From Enoplolaimus lenunculus (lineage: Eukaryota > Nematoda > Enoplea > Enoplida > Thoracostomopsidae), in the NCBI GenBank assembly GCA_030248215.1, contig JASANG010003929.1:1-64000 (forward strand): a stretch of DNA of 64,000 nt. Reading direction: 5' to 3'. Below the pieces are notes generated by a model. It saw nothing but the letters and a program-made list of their open reading frames with translations, did no database searches and was not told where the DNA came from. The position numbers and the translations under genes were made by a program. Below are positions 1 through 9,921 of the stretch, in pieces (positions within the stretch are counted from its first letter, which is position 1; each line of letters begins with the position of its first letter).

Positions 1-747
1 CCTAACTTGGACAAGCGGGAATATATTTTATATACTGATGCTAGCAAGTATGGAGTAGGTAACATACTGATGCAAGAGGATGAACAAGGTAACGCACATG
101 TAATATCTTATGGTGGTAAGAAATTTACGCCGGCACAAGCTAATTATTCTATAACTGAAAAAGAGTGCTTGGCCATAACAATAGCATTGCATCAGTATAG
201 GCAATATTTGGTTGGTAATTTTGTACAAATATATGCGGACCATGAGGCATTATCGTATATATTAAGTGGAAAAAGTGATTTGGCAAAACTTCCAAAACGG
301 CTCTTTAGAATGGCAATGGCAATGCAGGATTATAACATAAAAGTAGCATATAAACCAGGATCAAAAATGGAGCACGTAGATGCCTTAAGTAGACCCCCTT
401 TCTTAGATGTCACGCCTGAGGATGAACAGGCTGCGCATTCACCGGCTGCATTTAAACCATCGGAAGACGTACCGGATAGGAATCTGTATCCGACTAAGGA
501 TCTTGCAGCATGTGAAAATTGGATTAATGTAATAACTAGATCTCATACACGAAGAGAACAACAAAGATCTCAACCAAACGTAACTTCAGTAACTGGGGAA
601 CCAGATGCACGCAATAGCCAAAGTAATGTACAAGAACCACAGAATAATGACAAAAATCGCGATCGTCCTTCAGCTGAAGGGCGATATTCAGGCTCTAAAC
701 CACAACTAGATCCAACTGAGCCGTTGGACAATACTCCATATTGTTAG
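1..747 (+). CDS. pol: pol fragment: retroelement RNase H domain plus C-terminal tail (5'-truncated by window)
   Basis: The frame is open from base 1, so this is the end of a longer pol frame. The first ~130 codons form an RNase H domain of the Ty3/gypsy type, which removes RNA from the RNA/DNA hybrid in reverse transcription. Numbering from base 1, the DEDD carboxylates are D13 (YTDAS), E53 (ITEKE), D80 (YADHEAL) and D127 (VDALSR); the last lies in the usual domain-ending motif after 'YKPGS'. Codons ~140-248 are a polar, low-complexity tail rich in Asn, Gln, Arg, Ser and Pro, longer than the usual RNase H-integrase tether. The frame stops at TAG 745-747 and the integrase continues in the next frame. 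Domain identification is secure; whether the stop is natural (frameshifting) or damage is not known. Confidence 0.92.
   Translation, partial: PNLDKREYILYTDASKYGVGNILMQEDEQGNAHVISYGGKKFTPAQANYSITEKECLAITIALHQYRQYLVGNFVQIYADHEALSYILSGKSDLAKLPKRLFRMAMAMQDYNIKVAYKPGSKMEHVDALSRPPFLDVTPEDEQAAHSPAAFKPSEDVPDRNLYPTKDLAACENWINVITRSHTRREQQRSQPNVTSVTGEPDARNSQSNVQEPQNNDKNRDRPSAEGRYSGSKPQLDPTEPLDNTPYC
710..747 (+). other. overlap of RNase H and integrase frames (possible +1 frameshift window)
   Basis: Frame 1 (RNase H) is open to 747. Frame 2 (integrase) is open from 710, just after a TAG at 707-709, straight into the integrase ORF. The two frames therefore overlap by 38 nt, and a +1 (or -2) shift inside it would fuse them as in a normal gypsy pol. 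A single indel in a decaying copy would look the same. I see no strong slippery heptamer. Confidence 0.55.
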
Positions 748-793
748 GCAGTCCTCGACGGACCAGCGGAGCAACACTCGACCGCGCCCTCCT

Positions 794-2353
794 ATGACGC
801 GAGACTATTCTACCCCGGTAGAAATAAATCGCATAAGGGAGGAGCAGCAGGCGGACGAGGTCATAGCCGCGATGATTGCTTACAAGAGTATATACACGGT
901 TCAGTTGGAGATTCCCCCGGCACATGCACGATGGATAATCAAACATCATGAAGATTATTTTGTACACGATGGAATACTATATCATTTTGTAGATATTAAG
1001 GCTAAAAATAACATAGAAACTTCAGCAGTACAATTAGTGGTACCAAAGACGATGCGTGATGAAATTTTAACATCCATACATGACATAGAGGGATCGCATC
1101 CAAGTTTTCTCCGTACAGCCATTCTAGCTAGAAGGCGGTTTTTCTGGCCAAATATGCTGACCGACATCAAACAATTCTGTAATAAATGTATCCCGTGTGC
1201 AAAATTTCGGGAAGGTCCGAATAATCGAATCCCTATGAAAACAATTCAAATCCCGCTTGGCCCATGGCGCCTTGTTGGTGCGGACCTTATTGGTCCATTT
1301 TCGGTACCATCTCATAAGGGAAACCTTTATATCGCATGTTTTATTGACTATTTTAGTAAATGGCCCGAGGCGGTGCCACTTCCAGACGCGAGAGCTGCCT
1401 CTGTTTTAGAAGCTTTCCTAGAAAATGTAATCTACCGATGGGGTGGCCAAGTACAGAAACTTGTTACGGATCAGGGCCCTTGTTTTAAGTCTACAACCTT
1501 TTTATCCACACTTTACAAACTAGGAATAGAGGTGCAGGCTTGCAGCCCCTATCATCACCAAGCAAATGGTCAAGTGGAAAGATTCCAGAGAGTATTAAAA
1601 GAACATCTTAACATTCTGAGTGATGAGGATTCTGGGGACTGGGATCGCCTGCTTCCCGCTGTGCTGCATTATTATCGTAGTATTCCACATGATACTACGG
1701 GCCAAACGCCAGCGTTTGTAAATCTCGGTAGAGATTTACTGTTACCAATTGAGACGAAATTTAATCCGCAATTTGAAACGCAAACATTACAGCAACATGT
1801 TGTGCGGATACCGGAAGTGTTAGCTGAAATTTGGGTAAAGGTGTCTGAAACTATGAATAGAAATAGGCAAATTCAAAAACAAAACTATGATAAGAAGGTG
1901 TCTAAATCTCACCAGGATGTTATAAATCTACATGATCTGGTTTGGTGCCGCACAGAAACAGCATTGGCATCAAAAACATACGTAGCACGTCTAGCACCAA
2001 AATTTCACGGATTGTATCGAGTAGTAGCAATAGATTGCGATAATCTAACATTGTCCTTATTGGATAAGCCAGGAAGAAACCGAAAAATAAGACATCGAAA
2101 TTATTGTAAGAAATATTTAGGAACCGAAAAAGAATTTTTGTATTATTTGAAACTACTTAGACAACGTTATGAAATAGAATCAACCGAATCTATTTGCTAC
2201 TTGTGTAAAATTCAAAATTGGTTAGCATGTCATAATAAGGACCACTATCCGGTAAGGTGGTTTCATTTCGAATGCGTTAATTTTACTAACGATTATCCAG
2301 AAGACAAAAAGTGGTATTGTCCGCAATGTAGGGATGAAGGCTATCACCCCTAA
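794..2353 (+). CDS. pol: retroelement integrase with C-terminal ING-like PHD finger
   Basis: A 519-residue frame from ATG 794. N-terminal zinc-binding HHCC module: H96, H102, C132, C135. Catalytic core: D164 (GADLIGP), D226 (VTDQGP) and E262 (NGQVERF), an exact D,D-35-E spacing, so the strand-transfer residues are intact. Residues ~381-445 hold a GPY/F-type module (APKFHGLYRVV) typical of gypsy integrase C-termini. Residues ~465-515 form a PHD-like zinc finger: C468, C471, C479, H484, H491, C494, C509, C512, with WFHFECV and KWYCPQC as in ING-family PHDs. The fourth ligand, normally Cys, appears to be His484. W489 sits where ING proteins place the cage Trp that reads H3K4 methylation. The finger takes the place where chromoviruses carry a chromodomain, so a role in target-site choice is likely but inferred. 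The frame differs by +1 from the RNase H frame. Confidence 0.93.
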   Translation: MTRDYSTPVEINRIREEQQADEVIAAMIAYKSIYTVQLEIPPAHARWIIKHHEDYFVHDGILYHFVDIKAKNNIETSAVQLVVPKTMRDEILTSIHDIEGSHPSFLRTAILARRRFFWPNMLTDIKQFCNKCIPCAKFREGPNNRIPMKTIQIPLGPWRLVGADLIGPFSVPSHKGNLYIACFIDYFSKWPEAVPLPDARAASVLEAFLENVIYRWGGQVQKLVTDQGPCFKSTTFLSTLYKLGIEVQACSPYHHQANGQVERFQRVLKEHLNILSDEDSGDWDRLLPAVLHYYRSIPHDTTGQTPAFVNLGRDLLLPIETKFNPQFETQTLQQHVVRIPEVLAEIWVKVSETMNRNRQIQKQNYDKKVSKSHQDVINLHDLVWCRTETALASKTYVARLAPKFHGLYRVVAIDCDNLTLSLLDKPGRNRKIRHRNYCKKYLGTEKEFLYYLKLLRQRYEIESTESICYLCKIQNWLACHNKDHYPVRWFHFECVNFTNDYPEDKKWYCPQCRDEGYHP

Positions 2354-2384
2354 AAGGTTATTTTCCTTTTTGTTATTGTTATGA

Positions 2385-2444
2385 TAATTAACATATCATT
2401 CGAATTACTTCAGACCACCAGCACAACGTAAACGCGATCGCGTA
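2385..2444 (+). promoter_or_regulatory. putative 3' splice site in front of the third ORF
   Basis: The 91-nt gap between the integrase and the third ORF contains a branch-point-like TAATTAAC (2385-2392), then TTACTTCAG ending at 2413. The AG lies 31 nt before the ATG at 2445. This is the layout expected if the third ORF is made from a spliced subgenomic RNA, as env is in gypsy-type elements. The donor would be upstream of the window. Confidence 0.4.
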
Positions 2445-5400
2445 ATGGATGTCGAATCGGAGGATGACACGCCGCAGCGTACGTCAAACCTGTACACAAA
2501 AATCCTGGACATGCAACCAGGCAGGCCGCGACTCACGGTGGTCACTCGAACAGCAGAAGAGGCGAAGTTAGCAATGGATCATCTGCGTACGGGCTCACAA
2601 ACCAATATCTTCGCCGTCGACACCGAATGGTGGAATATGTCAACGGCTCAGCGAGACGCGTTGTTTACGGGCAACAAAGAACTGACAGTGGGCTACGTAC
2701 TAGCAAGTACCGATCGACTCAAGCTGCATCCATTCATAGCGGGCTATATGCAGCGACCACCGTATACGAAGCAGCAATGGTGCACAAAAGACGGCGCATG
2801 TGATCGAGAGCTTCGATACATCCAGATTCAATCATGGGAAAAATTGTGTGTCATCATCGATTTGGTCGCAACGCAAGGCGAAATCCCCACAGCTGTGGTG
2901 GAATTTTTAGAAGATCACAACATCTACAAATTGTGCTGGTCGAAAAATGATGATATAAGTGCCATAATTCAACATCAGGCAATTAGGGGCAAAGATTTTA
3001 AACTGGCGTCACCACCATCAGACTGGCTGGAAGGCAGAGACATTGCAGCAGCTCTGTCTTGGGCGCAAATCCCGTTGGGCTTGAAGGAAGCTCACAAGTG
3101 CGTTTTCGGATGGCCGCGACCTAATATCCGACCAACGGGATCAACATTATTGCAACTATACGGTGACGAGGTTATGGTAATGGAGGGCCCCCGAAAAGAA
3201 CAATCATTCACAACAATAACGGCAGTCCAACTCGTGGAATATATGACACTCGATGTGAACTTGATTGACATTATTATTTTACTCGTACTACAACAAGCAA
3301 CGAATATGGTAGTTGTAACGGAGCAACATTTATTGCAACTGGTCCAAACAAAGTTACGTAAATATCATGCAAAGACAATGCTAGAGGTGGTATACTTGTA
3401 TGATAAATGGCTCCGAGAAGAAAAATTTCTACATGAATTTTACGACCTAAGCAAAGAAGCAAAAGCAATGAACATTGGTATTAATGATGATTTTCCGAGA
3501 ATTTTTGTCTGGCCAGCAACGTTGACACCAACAGACAAGGAGTATATGCGGGCAACAGCTGTTGATCACGCAGGTGCCGATTACCTCACAGTGGCAGAAC
3601 GCTGGTTACTAGCATTTGCGGAAGCCGATGCTATATACATCATGGCATCGAAAGGATGGCGACGTCACGGCACGACTATGTACGATGTCGAAGAAGCAGC
3701 ACAAAGTTCGCTGACACTTGGCCCGACAGCGTCGCAAATCGAAGCAATTGCACGACCACCAGCGGTTGAGTCGTCCTCACCAACACCATCTGTCCCAAGA
3801 ATTGTGGGCGTAGGCCGAGGAAGACCTGGTGTCGAGCCGATACCTGCGTATGCAGCAGCAAAACAAATCCAGCAAGATCAATTAACAACAGCAGGCTATT
3901 CGGAGATGTTACCGGAGGAAGAATCAGGTCGTTCGCATATCGATCAAATTGTCGAACAGGTGGCAGAGATGGTGTTGAGGGGGACGCGTCCAGCGAGTAC
4001 AGCGTCGGAATACCAGGCACCGGCAATACAGCAGCAGCTGTTGGCGAAACCGCCAGGCATTGATCAACCAGCAGTCAACGTAGAGGACTCTATTGGCAGA
4101 CAATCGCAGTTATTGGCAAGATTACAACTGGAAACGACGCCAGCGGACGATCAACAAATTCACGAATTACAACAACAACTACATCAATTGCAGCAGCAAC
4201 AATTTCGTCAACTACACGAATATCAGAATCAACAGATGCAACAACAACATTTGGTCGTTCAACATCAGGTGCAGCAGCAGCAGATGCGTCAACAACAAGA
4301 AGCCCAACAACAACGTCAGGCAGAGTTACAGCGGGAGCAGCCGCAATCGCCGCAAGTGTTGAAGCGGGAACCTGAGGAAGAACAGCCACAGGTCAGAGAA
4401 GCAATAACAGTAACAAAACAACCGTTGACGTTTTATGATGTGGCACCGTTGCGACCAACATTACGTGTGGGTGACGAAACGGTTCATGTCTATGAAACGT
4501 TGCAAAACAACCGAGAAGTACATTTGGCGGCGGCAAATGTTACACGAACAGTCACTCGAGCAGCTGCGCGAGCGGAAGAATGCAAATTGACGCGAATGCT
4601 AGCAGATCAGATGACGGGCAAATTCGAGACGTCACCGTTTGCAGCAGAATCGGACGTATCAGCGGAAATGGGCGTAACGAGCGCACAAGTAGCATTATGG
4701 AATGTGCGCGGTCGTAGTCGATTTATCGAACACGTCCATCGGAAACCTGACCCTAACATCTGGCGGGTCGCACGTGAACCATGTCAGGTCCCAGTTCAAC
4801 CATCGTTGCAAGTGATTCACGATCAAGTACGAGCACCGGATTTAGCGACGCAGCGTGCATTGAATACGTTACGTATTCTGGATCCATTGACTTATGACGA
4901 GACGGTGTTCACACGTCCAATGCGATATATGGATAGGACGCATTTGATGCCACCGGCACGCAACGAAAAATGCCACGTAGCTTCGTGTGCATCCATGGCA
5001 CATTTATTATGTTCAAATGGATGCGGACGTCCGTACCGTTTTACGCATGTACAACGGTGGCAAACACCAGATCATCGGTGCACAGCGGTGGGACCTTGTA
5101 ACGTTGGACACTGGGTGCAAACGCCATTGCAATCGGTGCTACGATATGTCTGCGATCGAGCTAGATGCACAGCGTGCGTCATTTGCGGGGCGCCATTATG
5201 TGCTTTTCACGCAGCATATCCATGTCATGGTGACTTCCATACCGGTGATACGCTAGCAGTTACAGATCCAACGGCGCCAATGCCTTTATATTACAACTTC
5301 TCTGATACTTTGGCGCCTAAAGTAGCAAATGTTCGAGAACAAGGACAATTCGAATGGGTATCACCACATCGTTCGGAGCAAAATCAAAACATTTACTATC

Positions 5401-8400
5401 GAGTTTATGGTTTTCAACTATACGAACCTATTAATGAAGTACCTCCAATTCCACCAAACTTGAAAATGGAGGATGCGCACGATCTTCATAATAGACCTTT
5501 GCAGTTGCCAACAGGTCCGGTTCGAACTGGCTTTAGACAATTAAGTACGATTGATTATGAAAAGGAGGACGATAGATCAATGCGTGAAACAGTCGATGTG
5601 ATGCTTCCTGGAGTCCGGGTATGGTATAATGTGAGTACAACAACGCATTTCCGGCAAACAATACGGCAATTTACAGACTATATCGAGTGGTTACCCGATT
5701 TACGCGTTACTTGGCCGTATCAAGGATACCCGGCGATCATGCATGCGGTGCGCGAACCTAATTTATCACCACCATTCGCAGGTTGCACACGTTTCATGCT
5801 ATTGACAGCAAGAGAGCTGGCAGAACGACAAGAGAAGGAAGAGCGGCAACAGCAGTTGGCACGCGAAGAAAGGGAAAGACAAGTGGTACCACGGTCACCA
5901 CCACGGCGTACGCACCCGGAGGTGCCAACACGATCAAAATTGATACCACCAACTTCGGAAATGGAAGCGAGCGACGAAATTCAAAGGCAGCAGCCACAAC
6001 TGCAGCAGCGATCGAAGTCGCAACCACGAGCTCGTCGTGTGATGAAGAAAACACCACCACGACGGAAGACGCCAGTGCAGTCGCAGCAGCGTGAGCAACG
6101 ACGAACTAGATCGCAAGTAAAGGCAGCAGTCGAACAAGAAGCAGTAGCTGCACCGTCAGCAAGGGAAGAGAGTCCAGCGGGACAGGAGCAAGCAACATCC
6201 ACAGTCGAGGAGACGCAACCGGAAGCGGCGCAAACGGTAACCGAGCCAGTAACACCAGCAGTTGTGGACACGCAATCGGAAACGGCGCAAATGGCAATCG
6301 AGTCAGTAACATCGGCATCGGCGATGGATCGAGAAGAAGCTCTCACAGCAGTGGAGAAGCGATTGCGTAGAGACATGGAAACGAAACGACCAGTAGTGGA
6401 ATTGGAACGGTTCGCGATACCAGGTGTGCCGACGGTGGAAGAATATTTGCGCCACTTACGATCACGCGTGGATGCTGGCCTCCTAGAAGTCGGAGTCAAG
6501 CTGGCGATGCAGGAACAAAAGCCGTTTGCAAATGCGATATGGGAGCAGTGGATGATAGCGAAAACGACGTATCTGGCGGAAAAGACACCATCCACCAGTG
6601 AAGAACCGTCGTCAACATCAAGCGAGACAACGTCGGTGCAAGCAGCTGTGGCTACATCTGCTTTACGAACTATGGTCACGGAAATGAGAGAACAAGAGCC
6701 AGAACAACAAAAGACACAAATCGTCATTGAGGAGGGCGAGCAAGTCGATACCCCGGTGTTGCGAGTAGCGTGGCAAGCACCAGTGGTGAAAACAGTGGCA
6801 ACAGCGGCGACTTCAGCAGAAGCTCCAACATCAGCAGTGTCGGAAGAGATTCCATCAACAACACCGAAACCGCCGACACAGCAACGTGACGATACGCGAG
6901 CGACCTCAGCAGAGGCAACTACGACGCAATCGAGATATCGCGAGGAACGGGAGCGCGAAAAAGCATGGCGATTGGAGCGACACGAAGAACGGGTGCAACG
7001 AGAAAGTGATGAACGACGAAGCAGAGCGCAAGCTGAAAGTCCACTGGATCGTGTGCCGCGATTGCAGCAGGAACCGCACTACGCTCCACCAAAGCGACCG
7101 GAAGTACAATCCAGAGGCCGTTCAGCAGGCAGAGGACGTGGGCGATCGGCAACTCCAGAACCGCTGCAACCTGGTGACCCGCGTTCACCATCGCAAATGC
7201 ATATTCATCAGGCACCGATGATCAAACCGGTTCCGTTAGCAGCCGAGCCGTTGCCGCAAAGACAAGATCCACGGCACGGTCGATCGAGACAGGGTACGAC
7301 GCCTATGCCATCGCCGTCGCCACCGCACGTCGTAGAAGAACAGTTGCCCCAGCTAGCTGCTGTGCAACAACAAGCGGATCGACTCGTTGATGAGCGGCAG
7401 CGTCCTCAACCACCAGAGGAGCCACGTTTACCATCGCCAGCTGTGCGAGTGGAACCAGCACATGAACGAATGTACGATCATTGGGGCCGTATGGGAAGAA
7501 ATGCGGGCGAGATTAACGATGCCGAACGACGTTACTGGGCGCAACGACGTTTGCAGGACATTCAACAGCGAGCTGAGGCAGTCGCGCGCGACAAGATGGA
7601 CACTTTCAAACGTATGCAACCGCCAATGCGTCCGCACCAGCAACCGATACGGCACATGGCTTTGTGCCGCTTTTTCACGCGTATGCAAGATCAGCAACTC
7701 CATGAAGAACCGGTTGCGATAGCATTCAAACGGTATATTAACATGATGGAGAAACGAATGTCGCAATTTCTCCGACAGCAGGCGGAAGGTGGTGAAATTA
7801 CGCTGGTATCGGTAATTCGCGAGGCAGAATATATTGCGTTGGACTTGTTTGAACGTTGCCGCGAGGACTTTCAATTCGAAGGGGCGCAAACGCAATACAT
7901 GATTATGCTACGACGGCTGTCGCACGTATTGAGATTGACATTGGGGAAGGACTTGGCGACAAGTAGTTTAGTATTACGCAGGGCAGAACCGGAGCTCGTG
8001 TTTCTGACTGGACCGGATAGAATACGGAAGAAAACGGAGCAGGTGTTGGACGATTGTCAGTTTTATAAGGACGGTCAGCGAAAGAAGCCATCATTCACAG
8101 GGAGGACTCGAATTGCGGAACTGCAGCGGATGTTGGAATATTTGGATCGAGAGATAGGAACGCACGAGTACGAACGAATAAGGGAGAAGTACAAGCGAGT
8201 GGCAGTGGTGATGGAAGCCTGTCGACGTGCGTTGGAAGCTAACCAACACGTAAGAATGGCGAAACGATTATTGGTGCAGCTGGACCAGCAGGTGGTAGCT
8301 TCCACAGCGAACATGGTGGCAATGAATAGACATTTCATGCGTATGTACCAAACGATGTGCCACCAGATAACATCAATTCTACGTGATGAGGTGCACGACG

Positions 8401-8633
8401 ATATCGACGTGGTTTCGCCGAACGACGCAATTCAACCTCCGGAGGCGATCCTGTGGCATCTGTACGCCGGCGATAATGGCGAGTTATGGCCACGAACGAT
8501 ACGGCATATCTTTTCGCAAGCGCATCCGTATACGGAGGGACTCAATTGGGAGGCGGAGCAGCAGTGGACGCCGGACATGCGAATACGATATCCACCGGCA
8601 GACATCGGTGTTGATGATCCGTTCCGGCAATAG
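2445..8633 (+). CDS. 2062-aa ORF with N-terminal DEDDy 3'-5' exonuclease domain, Gln-rich and Cys/His-rich regions
   Basis: Intronless frame from ATG 2445. Residues ~28-285 read as a 3'-5' exonuclease of the RNase D/WRN/EXD2 (DNA_pol_A_exo1) type: ExoI FAVDTEWW (D59, E61); ExoII around SKNDDIS (N168, D169/D170); ExoIII YMTLDV (Y266-x3-D270), which makes it DEDDy. All four metal-binding acids appear present, so activity on DNA or RNA 3' ends is plausible. Residues ~560-640 are Gln-rich with coiled-coil character. Residues ~843-930 hold many Cys and His (CVICGAPLC, YPCHGDFH), probably a zinc module. Residues ~1110-1750 are low-complexity, rich in Arg, Glu, Gln, Pro and Thr, with a short internal duplication near 1260-1295. 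The last ~350 residues look helical and globular. It sits where env would be, but I see no signal peptide, no membrane anchor and no envelope motif. It is clearly more GC-rich than its surroundings. A host gene is less likely given the 6.2-kb intronless frame between integrase and polypurine tract. Only the exonuclease part is assigned. Confidence 0.85.
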   Translation: MDVESEDDTPQRTSNLYTKILDMQPGRPRLTVVTRTAEEAKLAMDHLRTGSQTNIFAVDTEWWNMSTAQRDALFTGNKELTVGYVLASTDRLKLHPFIAGYMQRPPYTKQQWCTKDGACDRELRYIQIQSWEKLCVIIDLVATQGEIPTAVVEFLEDHNIYKLCWSKNDDISAIIQHQAIRGKDFKLASPPSDWLEGRDIAAALSWAQIPLGLKEAHKCVFGWPRPNIRPTGSTLLQLYGDEVMVMEGPRKEQSFTTITAVQLVEYMTLDVNLIDIIILLVLQQATNMVVVTEQHLLQLVQTKLRKYHAKTMLEVVYLYDKWLREEKFLHEFYDLSKEAKAMNIGINDDFPRIFVWPATLTPTDKEYMRATAVDHAGADYLTVAERWLLAFAEADAIYIMASKGWRRHGTTMYDVEEAAQSSLTLGPTASQIEAIARPPAVESSSPTPSVPRIVGVGRGRPGVEPIPAYAAAKQIQQDQLTTAGYSEMLPEEESGRSHIDQIVEQVAEMVLRGTRPASTASEYQAPAIQQQLLAKPPGIDQPAVNVEDSIGRQSQLLARLQLETTPADDQQIHELQQQLHQLQQQQFRQLHEYQNQQMQQQHLVVQHQVQQQQMRQQQEAQQQRQAELQREQPQSPQVLKREPEEEQPQVREAITVTKQPLTFYDVAPLRPTLRVGDETVHVYETLQNNREVHLAAANVTRTVTRAAARAEECKLTRMLADQMTGKFETSPFAAESDVSAEMGVTSAQVALWNVRGRSRFIEHVHRKPDPNIWRVAREPCQVPVQPSLQVIHDQVRAPDLATQRALNTLRILDPLTYDETVFTRPMRYMDRTHLMPPARNEKCHVASCASMAHLLCSNGCGRPYRFTHVQRWQTPDHRCTAVGPCNVGHWVQTPLQSVLRYVCDRARCTACVICGAPLCAFHAAYPCHGDFHTGDTLAVTDPTAPMPLYYNFSDTLAPKVANVREQGQFEWVSPHRSEQNQNIYYRVYGFQLYEPINEVPPIPPNLKMEDAHDLHNRPLQLPTGPVRTGFRQLSTIDYEKEDDRSMRETVDVMLPGVRVWYNVSTTTHFRQTIRQFTDYIEWLPDLRVTWPYQGYPAIMHAVREPNLSPPFAGCTRFMLLTARELAERQEKEERQQQLAREERERQVVPRSPPRRTHPEVPTRSKLIPPTSEMEASDEIQRQQPQLQQRSKSQPRARRVMKKTPPRRKTPVQSQQREQRRTRSQVKAAVEQEAVAAPSAREESPAGQEQATSTVEETQPEAAQTVTEPVTPAVVDTQSETAQMAIESVTSASAMDREEALTAVEKRLRRDMETKRPVVELERFAIPGVPTVEEYLRHLRSRVDAGLLEVGVKLAMQEQKPFANAIWEQWMIAKTTYLAEKTPSTSEEPSSTSSETTSVQAAVATSALRTMVTEMREQEPEQQKTQIVIEEGEQVDTPVLRVAWQAPVVKTVATAATSAEAPTSAVSEEIPSTTPKPPTQQRDDTRATSAEATTTQSRYREEREREKAWRLERHEERVQRESDERRSRAQAESPLDRVPRLQQEPHYAPPKRPEVQSRGRSAGRGRGRSATPEPLQPGDPRSPSQMHIHQAPMIKPVPLAAEPLPQRQDPRHGRSRQGTTPMPSPSPPHVVEEQLPQLAAVQQQADRLVDERQRPQPPEEPRLPSPAVRVEPAHERMYDHWGRMGRNAGEINDAERRYWAQRRLQDIQQRAEAVARDKMDTFKRMQPPMRPHQQPIRHMALCRFFTRMQDQQLHEEPVAIAFKRYINMMEKRMSQFLRQQAEGGEITLVSVIREAEYIALDLFERCREDFQFEGAQTQYMIMLRRLSHVLRLTLGKDLATSSLVLRRAEPELVFLTGPDRIRKKTEQVLDDCQFYKDGQRKKPSFTGRTRIAELQRMLEYLDREIGTHEYERIREKYKRVAVVMEACRRALEANQHVRMAKRLLVQLDQQVVASTANMVAMNRHFMRMYQTMCHQITSILRDEVHDDIDVVSPNDAIQPPEAILWHLYAGDNGELWPRTIRHIFSQAHPYTEGLNWEAEQQWTPDMRIRYPPADIGVDDPFRQ

Positions 8634-9921
8634 CAATTGCGAACAATTTTAATTCGAGATAAATTTATCAATAGTGACGATTTTCATTAACCGTGACAGT
8701 CTCATGCAATAATAGTGATAATAATAATTATAATTCATGACAATGTTTTTATATATGGCCATTCTTGTATGGTTTTAATAATGTAACTGGTCAATTCTAA
8801 CTAGTCTATCATATGCACTCGCCATAATACTAGTAGCTACTAGCATTACTTGATTATAACTGCTCAAATTGGTGCCCTTATCAACAGTGACTTTTCTATT
8901 TTTATTATAATGACTTATACAATAATTTGTAAATCAGCATGTCATATTTGAGTCATCCAAATAAGACTTGTAATAGTGGCAGTCCAATTATAAGGAACGC
9001 TCTACTATGGTATCGAATAGAGCTTTATTTGATAATAATTTAGTATATTGACATTCCGAATAATTAATCCAATGGTACTATCAGACATTGCATAATATTT
9101 TGCTAAAACAATATCAAATGCAGTATTATTCGTCAGTAATTTATCATAGTGATTGGCTCAAAAATTGTTGGTAACGTGTAATATGGAGTAATGGCAACGG
9201 TGTGTTCATAATCCAGCTGGATGGTATGACAACGGCAGATACAACGGCTCATGACTATTAATCTGTGAATATCGGTTGTGAACTGAATGAAAATGAACAA
9301 TAAAGCGTGATGGAGTAGTGTAAGGTGATTACAAGGTATATGATGACGGTGGAATTTAATAAGCTATGAGATGACTTTTTATATTACGGCTAGAACGTTA
9401 TGGTGTGAAAGAGTCTTCCAGTAGTGACTAGTGTATCTATTTAGGGGGAATTTTTCAAGTACTAGTATACGATTGCGAATTATTTATGTAATTTTACTTG
9501 TATAATGTTACTGGTAAAATAATTGACTGGTTATTTTGGTGTATTATGTGCACTGTAGTGTATTATATGTTCGAATTCTGTAGCAACGGTAATTCACCTT
9601 GTAATAATTGGAATTTTACATAGGTTTAAATTTTGGTGATAAATCTTTTCAAATTCAAAAAGCAACTCGGAATTTGACTGGTAATTTTACTTTTAACACT
9701 GGGAGTGGTTACAGCTCGTGAACGGCCGATAGTCAATTCTGCATGAATTTTTGTATGTCTATATAGATCTGTGTAGACGGGCACTGGCTTGTGTCCGTCG
9801 CTAACATGGGTGTGTGGCGCTCTCCAGTGAGTCGCTGTGTGCCGTTACATCTGTGGATTCCCTCGATCTTTTGACTTGTTTGTAGTTGCTTCCCGCAACT
9901 CCCGATGGGGACATCGGGCCT
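8634..9921 (+). other. non-coding stretch between third ORF and polypurine tract
   Basis: AT-rich sequence with stops in all frames; no frame worth calling. It is probably the 3' untranslated part of the retroelement. An AATAAA occurs near 9299-9304. A short hairpin (CCCGATG/CATCGGG) lies at 9901-9918, just before the polypurine tract. Confidence 0.5.

Noticed and set aside
5981-6727. 248-codon open frame on the minus strand
   Set aside because: Lies fully antisense to the exonuclease ORF; arises from its GC-rich low-complexity codons (CAG, GAA, CCA) and shows only Cys/Ser/Arg-rich composition.
2445-8633. Third ORF as an envelope protein
   Set aside because: No signal peptide, transmembrane segment, furin site or fusion peptide seen; the N-terminus instead reads as an exonuclease.
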